Assembly (NCBI GenBank): GCA_037074765.1
Contig: JBAMDO010000223.1
Span: forward strand, 27,448 to 91,447
Length of the DNA: 64,000 nt
Direction of reading: 5' to 3'
From: Mansonella perstans
Lineage: Eukaryota > Nematoda > Chromadorea > Rhabditida > Onchocercidae
Shown: piece after piece, positions 1 to 12,925 of the stretch
How positions within the stretch are numbered: the stretch's first letter is position 1
Layout: each line of letters opens with the position of its first letter
Position numbers and translations under genes: made by a program
Notes under the pieces: model-generated
The model's database searches: none
What the model saw: only the letters and a program-made list of their open reading frames with translations
Told to the model about the DNA's origin: nothing

Positions 1-160
1 ACGTTTCAAGCGAATTAGTTGGAATAATACAATTAATAGGAGTAATACTGTCTTATTATTATTTTTACTTCCTTGTTAATTAAAATACACTAAACTTTGA
101 AGAATTATTAAATAATATACAACTCGCGCTGTAGTGCAGAATAAGTTATTGACTAGTTAC

Positions 161-1483
161 CTCGCCAGGATAATGCAACGAAGCAATGGTATGCTCACTG
201 CCGGTATCATTTCGTTGTGACCAGTGAAAATGAAACTGTGACAACTGATAAGTACCATTGAGACCACCACCAGAAATATATGGTCGCTTTTTACCCCATT
301 TTTCAAAACCGGAACCAATTACTAAAATAATTTAAAGGAACTAAACAATGCAATCGATATTATTTTAAGAAAATGTTGAATCTCCAATAACAGCTAGAAT
401 TATTAGAAAAAGCAATCACGCAATGCGCTCCGTCTCACAACTCAAGAATACAGTAATTCAGTCTCTTTCAGTATGCCTATGACGTGCAATGCCTCCATAT
501 GGTGCACATGATGCAAAACAGTAGCAGCTTCATCAACAGCATCTTTCTCGATTTTCAGGAATACCGCAGATTTCATAATTCAATTTTTTAAGTTCCTATA
601 TCGGTCCATTGTTGACTGATCTATTCACTTTAAGCCATAAAGCTTAGTTAAATGGATTATGCGTCTTACAGGCATGTGTTCCGGCTTATTTGCGTAGGGC
701 ATTTATGACAGCGATACCATCGAAGATTTTATATTACGTATAACCTCATCATCTCTTAGTTTCTAGTGAATTTTACTTTTTGAAAGTCTTTTGGAATTTA
801 CCAAACATAGAATATAATAGAAACAGATAAAACATTAAATAATTTGAAAGTTTTGAAAAAATGAATTATTTGGCAGCCTACCAGTATGTCCATTATTTGC
901 TAGGTGAATGTGACCGGTAAACTCATAGTTCACAAACGCTAAAGGATCTAAAGATGCAATTTCTATATCAAATGCTCTAATGTCTATAGGTGATTGACGT
1001 TTCCCAGTTTGACATACGCCTCGCCATGTGCTTGGTCCATTCTCCTCATTGTAGCCAAATTTATGTGCAGCTGAAAAAATGCGGAAATTTGGAACGATTT
1101 TTCTCAATCTAAAAATTTTTTAATTCACAGAATTAGAAAGCAAAAATTATATATCATCTTGATAAAGAGAGTGAGTGGAAGAATGAATGAGAAAATGATT
1201 ATCCCACAATTTTTACAATAGTTTGTTCAGTATAAAATGTAGGAAAATTCAGAGTTCAGGTAAAAACCTTAACAAAAAAGAAGAAAGCCGTTCTCTCAGA
1301 AGTTAAAATCATATTAAGCAATCAAAACTATCATTTCCAAAATTGAACTATTTCGAAGCTTAGATGTTCTTTTTTTAAAAAAAGAAAAGTAAATATAGGA
1401 TCTAACTTTTCTGAGAAATGTAACAATAACATACCAACATTAAGTATTGTCACAGTTGTCAAAAGCAGCATATTTTGGTACAT
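161..1483 (-). CDS. secreted alpha-carbonic anhydrase, 5' part (3' end outside window)
   Basis: Zinc enzyme that interconverts CO2 and bicarbonate; the leader suggests it is secreted or membrane-exposed. Three exons on the minus strand: 1435-1483 (ATG and hydrophobic leader MYQNMLLLTTVTILNV), 882-1070 and 161-321. Donors are GTATGT, GTAGGC and GTAACT; acceptors end in TTTTTTCAG and TTTTAG. Intron phases agree (1, 1, 0), giving 133 codons before the window edge. Family motifs: NGPSTWRG, RQSPIDI, NNGHTG (proton-shuttle His64 equivalent), QFHFHWSQ (zinc His94 and His96) and GSEHT (Glu106 gate). The third zinc histidine and Thr199 should lie in the next exon beyond base 1, so full catalytic competence cannot be confirmed here. 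Family assignment is firm. The exact paralogue is not known. Confidence 0.9.
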
Positions 1484-4400
1484 TGTTCTAAAAAGATCAT
1501 TTCAAAATAAGCGAATATTTCCGAAAATTAGAAAGTCGAAGTCATTTAGAAAAACAAATTTTATCTGATTTTAAACTGTTCGAGGAAAAATTTCATATGA
1601 AAAGATAGAAAGAATCTGGTCAGTAATGCAAACTGTACATTCACCAGAATATCTACAAGACTTACTGAGAACTGAGAACATTTGCTGAGAACATAATGAC
1701 ACTGTTTGCAGATATGATACTACCAGACATTATATCTGCGTCGATAACATCTATTTCGATAATATCTATTGCAATAACTTTCGTGTCTCACCCGAATGAA
1801 GTAGTACAAAAATAATTATAAATTGCTGCAAATGCACTGTTTGTATTCTTTTGCAATCGCTGATAAGAGTGCCACTTTTCACCAAGTTAGTTTGAATTCA
1901 TAATGATAAAAAATTTTTGGATTAGCAACAATGATGTCTTTCCATAAATTTAATATTAACGACAGAGATGGGATGGAAGATAATTAGCTAAGAAATAGCG
2001 AATGAAAGATCGAATTTCTAGCTAATCATACTGCAATATTTAAACTTTTCAAAAGAGATTTAAGATATCAGCATACATGAAGCATTCTGCTATCATCCAT
2101 ACTTTCTTTTATATTTCAGTCTTGCAGAAATTCATTAAAGTCAGCTCAGTAGCTATATCACCATGGATCTTGTGTCAAAGTTCAAATTTTCATCCTTATA
2201 AAAAAGTAATCAGAAGAATCAGTTCCATCTCATTGTCAAATTTCAAAAAAGTAATGTGCCTATCACATCACTTTTTTGAAATTCCAAATGAAGTTATTTC
2301 AATATTCCATTATCCTTTTCATTATCTGTTATAATTATAACATTTTTTTGATTTCCATGCATTTCATAAATAAAATCATGATTTCCGTTCTTTAAAAATC
2401 AATCTGCTGATAAGTGGTGTGTTAAATTATCCATATGATCTTAATTTTTTCTTTTTTCCAACTACGTTACTCGAAATTTTTATTGATTTACAGTAGTTCA
2501 AATAATAGCGAATCATAGATGTCAAAGAAACAGGCCAAGAAATAATGTTCTGCTCAATGAGATTGAAATTTTATTCAGCAGCTTTATTAAAATTATAAAT
2601 TTATAAAACAGTGACTTAATTTAATGGCACTTAATGCCCTAGAATACGGCCCATATTAAGATATTCGAAAACATATAATTAATTTTATCATTTCTTGAGA
2701 ACGACCTTACTAATTGAAATAAACAGCTAATTGGGGGATTTTTGTTTTTATATCTCACTAACTTAACTAAACTATCTCTAATATATCCCTTTAAAATTCT
2801 TAAAAACAGGTTTGACGGAAACTTTATGGATTTCAGACTTTAAGGATTGTAGATTTGAAAATATCAAGAATGAAACACTTGAAGTGAGCCCCTGAATTCA
2901 TTTAAAAAAATTCAGAAGATTGTAGAAATCCTGATAAGATTTTCTGCTATGATTAATACTCATTCAGAACACCAGTGCATATTAGGTACCTTGTCCAGTT
3001 TATTGAATTAGGACGAACAAACGAAGTTAGCTGCAGATCAGTTATGTACGACTATTGATTCGAAGTAGTCCTTGGGCAAATGATACAGAAGGTTAAATTC
3101 CAGGAGAAAGACAAACCCAAATATTTAAAAGCGAAAATGATTTTGTAATTCAGCTGGAACAGAAAAAGACTTAACGCTGAAAATTTCGTACAGTGACAAA
3201 TTTTTTCTAAAATTCAAATTTATAAATGCCAGTAAATCATTTGTTTTGTTTACTTTTCCCTGTCATTTTTTAGAAACCAACTGCAGACAAAAATTAATTA
3301 TCAGTCAGAAATCTATTTAATTTTATCGCAGAATTATTAACCATCAGATTTGAGACCTGGAATTTTGAATTGCGGTGGTTCGAATTAGAAAAGTAGATAA
3401 GTTGTCGAATAATCCTATATCTCTCCTGCACCTTTATTTTTTGGGTCTCACTCTATTTCCTTAGTCTTGAAAAAAAAGACCTGGAATTACGATAAGATAG
3501 GAGAAAACCAAGTTATGAACGCTGAAAAACAAAAATTACGATAAGATGTGAACGAACAAACTAAACAATTGCAGTAATGAGAATGGAAACTTTAGAAATG
3601 TACGTCATTCTTATTCGATAAATTAAAAGCATTTCACCACAAATTAGTTAGAAGGAAATGAAAAGATTACATTTGTTGAACGCGATAGTGTATCATTGCT
3701 TATTAATACTATGCAAATTTTATTGCAAATAAGCGAACTTTGGGAATGTACATATTTAATGCCGACAAATTTTTAAATTTCATTCAACTCTGAATTCTCT
3801 TTTCCATCTGTAATATTTCTATTAATATTGAAAATAAATAAAGTACTTATCATTAAAAACAAAATCTGCCTCAAAATGAGGAAAATTCACAAGGAAACTT
3901 ATTAAAAGCATCGATAAATGATCGGAATTCTAAAATGTTCGAATTTTATATGATCTATGAGCCAAGGAGTATTTAAACTGTGTTGTAAAAAGCGCTCATT
4001 TTTTGATACAATTTTCGCCTATGAAAATGTCAAAGAGAGAAAAATAGAGAAAAATTTAATAAATGAAAAAAGAGTATCAAAAGTACACCGATATCAAAGA
4101 ACATTAAAAGTGCATCTGGTTCTTTTCTACCAATGCTGTGGTAATTTTGATATGACAATGAAATTCTAAAACGAATAAATGTAATCATCATTTTCCTTTA
4201 TTTCATCTTTAGCAAACATTTCGTTATTTTTATCTTCAATTCTAATAAGATAGAAATGAAGCTGAACTGATCAGTGATAATGTTAAAAGATGATGGAAAT
4301 GAATCCTGAAATAAATCATTAAAGCAGTTCAGTGCAGAAAAGAAAGTTCTTCGCATCCATCAGGCATTGGTTTTGAGAAAAAAGAAGTAAGAAAGTTTTA

Positions 4401-7400
4401 TCAAAAATTAACAAATGAAGATTGATGTTGAGAAAGAAAAAGTGAAGAGATTAGAGAAAAAATGATCAGCTCATTTGTCGTAATCACTTCTTCCACTTCC
4501 CAAATAGCTACAGGCACGGAGCAAACGAGGAGTTTTCATCTATTAGCTTATCCAAAGCACAACACATTCACTTAATCGACCAGAATAGTTCTGGATCATG
4601 TTATATTCTGATCTTTGCCCTGGTCTCTCTTCATCTTCTCTCTAAATAAATATAACCTTATCATCCCATCTGTTACATTTATCCCCTTTCGAATACAAAG
4701 GGTCATCCAAGCACTGTGACGAGTTTAATTTCAAATATTTTTTCTTGATTAATCAGAGAACTGTTTGATGAAAAAAAAAAAACAATTATGAAGATTGTTT
4801 AGTCGATCACTTACTTCATCTTTCACATCAAAAATAACTGTGACATTAGCTTCTTTAAAGATCTTGCACTACGTCATACTTTTTGGCCCATAGGCCGCTA
4901 ACAAATTGGTATTCTGTAAGGATGAATGAAAGGGAAACCAAAACAAAAAAACAAACTGATTTCTGATGTATGAAAATTAAAATTTGGACTGGCTTGATCA
5001 TTAATTCTTAAAAAGAAATCAAGAGAAGGTGAAAGTTTAAATAAACCAATTGATTTTGTTAAGAGCAATTCAAAAAAGCGGTACAAATTGTTTCCGCTGT
5101 TATTACACACATCCATAATAGTGAGCCAATGAATGTTCCTATGAAGAAGACGAAAAAAATTTCATTTCAAAAACTACTCCGGTGTAGTTCTGTTGCATAA
5201 GCAATTTGAATGATTAATTACAAAAACAAAGCAAATGTTATCGGAACAATCTCGATAAATTTAACTTTTTAAACAAAATTTTTATTTGTCAAAACATTCA
5301 GTAGCGGTGAACTTTGATGGATAACTTATTTTTGATTTAAAGTATGGGTTCAACAATTCTTTCGAGATTTATTACTGTTGCAATTTCCTTCTACCTCGTC
5401 TATCATCGGAAAATTTTTTGAAACAAAGAGAGCAAAGAAAAATTTTTGATTCAAAAAAAAAAATCAGTGCTGTATAATTTATAATGATCAAGGAAATAAT
5501 TTCAAATTACATCAACAAAAGCGCATGCTTTGTGATTTTGCCTCTCCACTCTGTATATCTTTACATCTCAAATATTTTCATTTCAAATGTTGTTCTCGAA
5601 TTTTCAGTCTTTATCGAAATTGATAAAATTTTGAAGATTAATTTTATAACATCAAGGTGAAAGAACTCTGATAGAAAAATTAAAGCATTAACTTTCAGTA
5701 ACCAATATGCCTGTTTCATTTCTGCAATAAAAACTCAAGGAAGAAGTCAATTTTTAAGTTCGAAGCATGATAGGTTATAATATTAAAATTGGGTACTACA
5801 ATGCACGCTTGCAAAAAATGGTTCTAATCCAGTTATAACAGCAGAACTCTCACCTGGTAAAAAGAGATCATACAATAGTAATTCATTTTCAGGTTCGGAA
5901 TCTTTGAAAACAATATTTATTTGATTATCTCATTCAGAAAAAACTTTAGAAAGTTCAAGCAAGAATAAAAAAGTATACATATGCACATACGAACAGTAGT
6001 GTTTGAACGCAACTTTACTAACAAATGTATTCAGCTTTTACAAATAAAGGTTGACATATCTAATACAATCCACAATATTGTGTCTAGAATACCCCCATTA
6101 TTTTCATGAATGAAAACGAAACGATTTTTTTACTGGAGATTTTTACAACTATAATATTTGAGAAACTCGAAAAGGAAGAAGGGAGTAGCGAGACGAATCG
6201 AAAAATGAATTGATTTCTCGATTCAATATGACTTCCCCGAATGTTTGCTGTTTGTAACAAGCATTAAATAGTTCTGTAATTCAGAAATCAAAATCAATAG
6301 GAGCTACGTTACAAATTGTTATGTAAATAAAACAAGCAAAATAATCACGAACTAGAGATAAAATGATGGGTAAACTATACATGAAAATCGCTTTGATAGT
6401 TTCCCAGAACATTTTAACTCAGTAGATGAACTTAATTTGAATTTTTTGGGACAGTAATCAGCAGAACTATGATTTTGGGTCATTTAATTACTCAATTCGA
6501 AATCAAAAATGGACCTTGCAAGTTAACTTCATGTTTAATTAAATGCCAAATGACCAAATCAAACAACAATTCTCTCCTAAAATATGGGCATTTAATTAAA
6601 AAGCTTGACTAAAACTGTCAAAATATTACGACCTATATATATATATATATGAATTAATTCTAAAGCATCCTGAAAATTCAGCATTTTCAGAGCCAGTCAA
6701 AATGAAGTTGGTTTGATTTCTGTGAAATATTTGAGATGTTCCAATTAATAGCAAAATCCAATCTTCCTGAAGCCTGTAGTTCAATTATACATCCAATCTC
6801 GTTATACATTCTTCCAAGTGTTAACAGAACATACTATTCGAAACGTTAACCAAATGTCGACATAAACAATTTTAATCTCTGCATAAAACCGCTCTATTAA
6901 TATTCTTTAACGAATATTGATGTAAACAATTTTAATCCCTGATTAAATTTTCATTGACCGTGTAGTGATAATTTTAAATGGAAACCAAACTTCAAATCAA
7001 GCAAATTTTTTATGTGAGTATGACGAAGACTGTGTAACCAAATGCCACCATTCTCTGATCATCCCAATGGATCTAAAGAAGTTCCAAAATTAAATATCAG
7101 AAAAGCGGTGTTTCGAGCAAACATAGCAGATAGAAAATTTTAGATTTTATCACAAGCGAATGGGAATTACAATGCTGTAATGAACTGTAATGAAATGAAT
7201 CTGAATGAAGAAAAAAATTACCGTTACAGAAACAGATAACCAGAAATAGTCTAGTTCTAACAGTAAATGGAGCATCAAGTGTTCAAATTACCAAATGATG
7301 CCCAGCTACAACGCACAAACAAGAAAGGCTAAATAAGTGAATACTCGAGAAGTCTAAGTTGATAGTGATCAGAACGTGTTTCAATAAAAACTACGACTCT

Positions 7401-7555
7401 GAAATTGAGTCAGAGATTTGTTAATTTTCATTAGCTGTTCGACGTGAATCTAAATGGATATAAAATGTCCATTGAAATACAAAACTATAAACTTTTACGT
7501 GAAGACCCTCAACCTTTTAACCCGGTCCCAAGACAGACTATCTGAATCATGTACT
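1484..7555. other. ~6 kb without a recognised gene
   Basis: AT-rich sequence between the divergently read 5' end of the carbonic anhydrase and the 3' end of the ORP gene on the same strand. Only short open frames (under 90 codons) occur. None shows family motifs or phase-compatible splice sites. A short (TA)n run lies near 6634-6650. It presumably holds the carbonic anhydrase promoter and the ORP 3' UTR. Confidence 0.5.
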
Positions 7556-10484
7556 TCAATAAATATCTTCGCAATCACAGTATTCACGATTCCAGTATTT
7601 GTAAGTAAACATCCACAACAATTGATCTTCCGAAAGCATGGGCACTTTTTCAAACCATCTAAAATATAGCACAGAAAATAAAAATAACCAGCGTGTTTAA
7701 TTAATGTTTTAATACCAAAATTTCTCACTTCAGAAAATGGCCAGTTAGAGCAATAAAAGACAACACTCGTTGAACGGCATTACGTTTCGTTTTCTCATAT
7801 AGTTTTAAATTTACCGTGGCAGTTTTTCCTTTGCCTTCTTCATCAAAGCACGAGCCTCTCTTTGTTTAACTTCTAGACGTTCTTTTTCCTTCTCAGCCGC
7901 TTCTAAAAAAGAAAAGAATCCCATAAGAAAAGCTAAAGCAGCTGAACTTGGTTAGACCTAAAAAGTTCGATGTTACAGTGATATAAATGAAGCTTTCAGA
8001 AGCTTTCTCTTGTTGCAACTACAGTCTTATTTTTTCGTATTATAAAATTAGAAATAATTTAATAAATAAGGTTTAAAAAAAAATCTCAGCTATGGTATCT
8101 TTCTTGAAAATAAGTGCCAACCTGCCTGACCTTCTTCTAACAGGCGTATATCGGGTCTTCGTCGACTGTCAGTTGGTGGTAACAAGTCCGTTATGCTAGA
8201 GGGATCATTTAAAAGAAATGTGAACGATGTAAAATTATACATCTGAAACCAAAATTGGGATACTGACTATTTTAAATAAAATCGCCTCAAAAAAACTTGA
8301 ACCAGTAATATTCTCAGAGCAATTCAGAATAATTCAATCTCCAAGAATGCCTACTGTAGATGAATTCGAGGGTCGAGGACGGCTCTTCCATATCAGTTTC
8401 GATCCTTGAATTAAAGGTATATCTTCCTGCAATTGCTACTATAATAATTTCCGATAAAATAATATAAAGCATTTTAAATTTGCTTTAATATCAGTAAATT
8501 CAAAACCAGTACAATTTATGTAAAAAATTAAACTCACGGGAGTAGAACAGTTTTGGAAGAACTGTTTGCCAATTTCTAACCAATGATCATAATGTAACTC
8601 AAAGTTTGTAACCTCGCAAGTGGCAAGAAATGTTGTCCAGTTCCCGTAAATTGCTCTTAAAGCTTTTTCTCTGAAAACGATCATAATAAAATCTAATACG
8701 AGTATACATAGTTTAATATTTCAAAAGATAAAAGGTATGGCAAAAATTTTATTAATTTCGATTCAAAACTATAAACCAACTGCTTTGATATCCATCCATG
8801 AAAGAAAGTACTCTCTCTCGAAGGCCCACTATCGTTATTCTTAAAAGACAGCTTACATTCCAGTCCCGTATTACACTGTATATAAAGATGTCCTTCCTGG
8901 AAGAATATTTAATTTATATTAACCAAGATTAATTTTAAAACTGATAAAATATAAAGACAAAAACATTATGACAAAACTTTGCAATTGTCTCCGTTTTGTA
9001 CGCAGGATCTATGAAAATTTCAACAAATATATTAAAATATATCGGATATAACTTACCAACTGTATATAAGTTTGTCCCACAACAATATTATGAATTGTTA
9101 CATCTAGTGTTTTCCATGTATAAGTTTCATTATGACTGGAAAGAAAATAACAAAATTAATTACAAATTAGAGTAGCCAAAAAATAGTAACAACTTTAAAA
9201 GTTAGCAGTACTATTTTCAGCCTTGTAACTTGCAAGATTCTGAAATGTTGAAAAAAGTGGAAAAGAAAAAAACAAACTCCAGAAATTTTAGCTGAAAATT
9301 TCCTGACGGTTGCACTTCAATACATGTTCCCCAAAATTTCAATCGTGGTGAAACAACACCATCAAATTCATAAATTTTAGATTCAGTATGAAAAGCAGAT
9401 TTGGGTGGATGGTGGCTTACTTGTTCAGCAATGAACCGATAACCATTTTCTTCACTTCTGCAAAACTGAGTGACTCACAAATATAGAAAAAGAGGTAAAA
9501 ATGAAGATAAAAATGAGCACTTTTTAATTTATAAAAATTCTTTACTTTCTCAGATCTCTTCTCTAGTATTCTCACCGTGTGCATTACGATCCTACTACAA
9601 CATGAATGATTAAGCTTCCCGAAGAAATGATTACTACACACAAGACAACCTGATAATTCTTACTGTTTCTCCGGAATCGGACTGAATGATGAAGGCACTC
9701 CATCACCTTCACTTTATTATAAAGAACTTACCGATCCAATTCGTAGGTTTCAAACCACAGTGGATTGAAAGGCTTCGATAACCGCATATAATTACAAGAA
9801 AGCGATGAAACAATGAATGCAGCAACATACTGTAACAGATATGCGCTCATTGCAGAAAACTTGCTAATGGTAAATCACAAAATTTCGATATTATCTCACC
9901 GTGACCACATCTCAATTCAAACTACGGGTAAAATTTTTAGAAAATACTTGCATGGAAAGGTATGCATCAATTCTGTTAATCAAAGCAATTAAAATGTTCT
10001 CCTTTCGTTCCAAAAATCAACTTTTTATAGCAATTTGATACGAGAAAAATAACAAATATCAAATTGTTCAATATGTGCTTGAATCACTTCACCTCAAATC
10101 TTTCAGTGGTATTCGTACATTTATTTGCTTTTTCTAGTAATTCTGCGTATTCCATGTATTCAGCAAGACGCTGTAGGAAACTGAGTGGTTCATTAAAAAC
10201 TACAGGTATAGAAATTCGTGTTAAATCCTGAAAAGATTTATCAATCATATCTTACATTCGATAAAATTTAAGGAAAGATAAAAATTGAAGGGAAAAAAAA
10301 GAGAAAATAACTTCAAACGAACAATTCTTGCCTTTCCCAAGCACTTTCTAAGTACACTCCATATGCTCAATTTACTTTTTGATACCATCGATGCCGGTAG
10401 AGTATTTCTCCAATTGTATACGCCATCTCCACTGCTCAAATTACTACTGCTCATATCATTAACGTTGTTCGTCGTATGTGCCAT
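7556..10484 (-). CDS. oxysterol-binding protein-related protein, short ORD-only form (ORP1/ORP2-like)
   Basis: Lipid-transfer protein that moves sterol or phosphoinositide between membranes in the cytosol. Eleven exons: 10332-10484, 10093-10227, 9732-9829, 9278-9457, 9057-9135, 8781-8896, 8538-8670, 8355-8426, 8122-8242, 7815-7902, 7556-7658. All phases agree (1278 nt, 425 aa plus stop). Domain marks: [14 protein letters not shown] near residue 30, [12 protein letters not shown] at 115-126, the ORP signature EQVSHHPP at 140-147, [49 protein letters not shown] and a C-terminal [11 protein letters not shown]. No PH domain or FFAT motif is present, and the length is close to human ORP2 (480 aa). 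The first intron uses a GC donor. The donors after 9278 and 8781 are weak but phase-correct. The exon ending at 8355 could start 9 nt earlier. The LLGE part of the family motif is replaced by LWFE. Confidence 0.93.
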
Positions 10485-11317
10485 GCCCTTAGGCAAATTA
10501 AATTAGTAACAGAGTTGAGAGTCCTTTTTACTGATCATGTATAAGACAAGATCAGTTTAATTTCCTGAAATGATATTAATTTTCCTTATCAATTTCATTG
10601 TTAAACAATCAAATGGTATTATCATACAACTAATCTTTATTAACTTAAAATAAAATTAATTTTTTTATTTTATTCATTTAAAAGTAATTAAAAACAATAA
10701 ATATGATTATTTATGTATTTATAACAAGATTACATACAATTGAAACATACATACTTGGCGGGTTAATGCTCCTCTTTGTTCTTTTCCTTTACAACAATTC
10801 CCATCCAAAAAGTGCAAAACAAAACTGTTTATTTCATAAACCGTGGCATAACAACGATATTTACGGACATTGAATTAGAGTGTTATTCTTAATAGAAGTC
10901 ATGACAACAAGGTATAAATACATGTTTGGAAAGTGTATGTTTTGTTAGAGAGTATGCTGTAAGAAATTAAGGAAATACGATTAGATGGAGAGAAAAGCAG
11001 CGTTGGAGAAGCGTAAATAGAATCTGCAGAGATTGAGATGAACGTTGAAATCATTAGTTTCAGATTCTACTTTATAGAAATATTAAAACATTACGTTGAA
11101 TGTTATTTTCCCTTACTTCAACTTTTAATTCTTAATTATTTAGATTGCATAATTGAAGAATTTCATAGACCTTTTAGTGTTACAAGAATCAATTTTCAGG
11201 TTATAAGATAGATTTTACAGAAGTATTAAGTTAATAATAATTTACTTCTATTTATTTTTTGCTTTAATTTACTGTGCAAAGATAAATTATTTACGAACGA
11301 GAATTAGCTTGTTTCAG
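10485..11317. promoter_or_regulatory. shared 5' region between divergent genes
   Basis: About 830 bp between the ATG of the ORP gene (minus) and the first coding exon of the small plus-strand gene. It is AT-rich and no open frame of note was seen. The head-to-head layout makes it the likely promoter region for both genes. The plus gene's exon begins right after a strong acceptor (GTTTCAG, 11311-11317), which may be a trans-splice site. No specific elements were identified. Confidence 0.4.
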
Positions 11318-11319
11318 GA

Positions 11320-12925
11320 ATGGTAGCATCAAAATGGGTACGTATGACACGAGTTATGCGTTCATATCCTCGTTGGGTATTTAGTAATTGGCCCGTACAT
11401 GTGAGATTTATTATGTTTAATTTTTTTTTTTTTTTGTGACAAGTACAAATGCTATAAATCAATTAAGTTAACTCAACGGAAATGACGATTAAGCAGATAT
11501 CTCATTTCATCTTTTCATAATCTTAATTAATTATATTTTTATTCAAGAAAGATGCAAGATATAAATCTTGTCCAGATTTTCTTTAAAGCTTAAAGCTGGA
11601 TTACTCTATTCGAGAATTTTTTTTTCAGCTGAGAATCTGACAATTTTTCTTTTTTTTTTTTTTGTATAATTGGTAATGATCATTGTAAAAAGAATATAAG
11701 ATTTTAAAGAAGAATATGCTGTAGCTCTTTTAACATTTCAATATGCTGTTGAAATGTTACGTGAGCATAATAATGCTTGTTATGCTTCCTAGTTATTTAA
11801 ACTAGGATTCATTAAGAAATAATGACATTTCGCACATATATCTGTTGCTTTTCGTTTAAAACATATCTGATAGATAGAGCTGCTATAATTTTTGATTCAT
11901 TTTATGCAAGTATTTGCGATTACGACAAGATAGATATTCAATGTTATACTTTACTTTTTGTAGCACATGTCATAGTTTATTTTAAACAGAGCATTTTTCA
12001 GTTCGTTGGTGTTGTATTTGGTTTCGTTCCGATGACTGTTATTGTCATCTATGATATCTTGAAGTACGGCTCGGGATATGATTGTTAGTATTTCTTTGAA
12101 TCCAGAAAAATATAACATTTTGTAACGCAAGTACACGCTCATCAAGTATTGTTTAGCAGTAGCAAATTCAGCTTATAAATCTGTGCCTAAATTTTCTTTG
12201 AAGATGTTCTGGATTACTTTGTTCGTTCCACATCAATCTGGGAATTTTCCTCATTTTTGTTTAGTAATTATCACTGTAAAAAGAAGAATATAAGGTTTTG
12301 AAGTGCCATAGTTCATGTAACATTTCAATGTGCTGTAGTAGACATAGTAATTCTTGTTATGCTTTCCAGCTATTTAAACTGGGACTCGTTACTTTGTTAA
12401 AAGTATCTTAATGTGCAAATAATGCCAAGTTTCTTAGAACTTTCTCAGACTTTTATTTTCTTAGTTGCAGCAGTTCTGTAAAAGCAATACTCTTGTTGTT
12501 TACATCTTTTTACTATGTGTCATATTCGATAATTTTCAGCTATGCCTTATTACCGGAAATATTACCATGTTGTGCGCCCCGATGATTCAATCGCTGTTGA
12601 ATGGAGACCGCCTGAAGTTGGTTGTTTTAGAATTTTATTGATTAGCTCCAAACGAGATTGTGAAGTACAAATTGAAGAACTGTTGAATTAACTGTTTCCT
12701 ACTGTGAATTCCTTCTTCCCTTTCATTCTTTCACTCTTCCCATTTAAGAAGTTTTATTTGTATCGGTGTTCTCGAAATTTAGTACGATAAAATGTTCTTG
12801 GGATTTAAAATAAGCGATAATTTTTTTAGGACTACCCAGCACCATTTGAAACAAACCGTGCGAATCGCTGGCCAACTTCCTATTGGAAAGATTATGGATT
12901 TGGCTTAAGAAAATGGAGGGATTAA
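11320..12925 (+). CDS. small basic protein of unknown function, 3 exons
   Basis: Not recognised. Coding exons 11320-11383 (exon begins 11318 after GTTTCAG), 12540-12616 and 12830-12925 join in phase 1 then 0 for 78 aa. Seen: an Arg- and aromatic-rich N-terminus (MVASKWVRMTRVMRSYPRWV), a Tyr-rich stretch (MPYYRKYYHVVRP), then EWRPPEDYPAPFETNRANRW and a Trp/Lys-rich end (YWKDYGFGLRKWRD). No transmembrane helix is visible. The basic N-terminus could be a mitochondrial presequence (inference), and the compact Trp/Pro-rich end resembles accessory subunits of mitochondrial complexes in style only. The first donor (A|GTAATT) was chosen because it alone restores the frame. The second exon could instead be the true first exon, since its ATG lies 2 nt after TTTTCAG. 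Confidence 0.55.
11590..12395 (+). repeat. diverged direct duplication inside an intron
   Basis: Two copies of roughly 200 bp, about 11590-11815 and 12200-12395, share ordered blocks: GGATTACT, CTGTAAAAAGAA-like/GAATATAAG, ACATTTCAAT, TGCTTGTTATGCTT-like and TATTTAAACT. They lie in the first intron of the small gene and are clearly diverged. This looks like an old local duplication, with no coding content seen. Confidence 0.6.

Noticed and set aside
6634..6650. (TA)n run as an origin or terminator
   Set aside because: It is a simple microsatellite, common in AT-rich nematode DNA.
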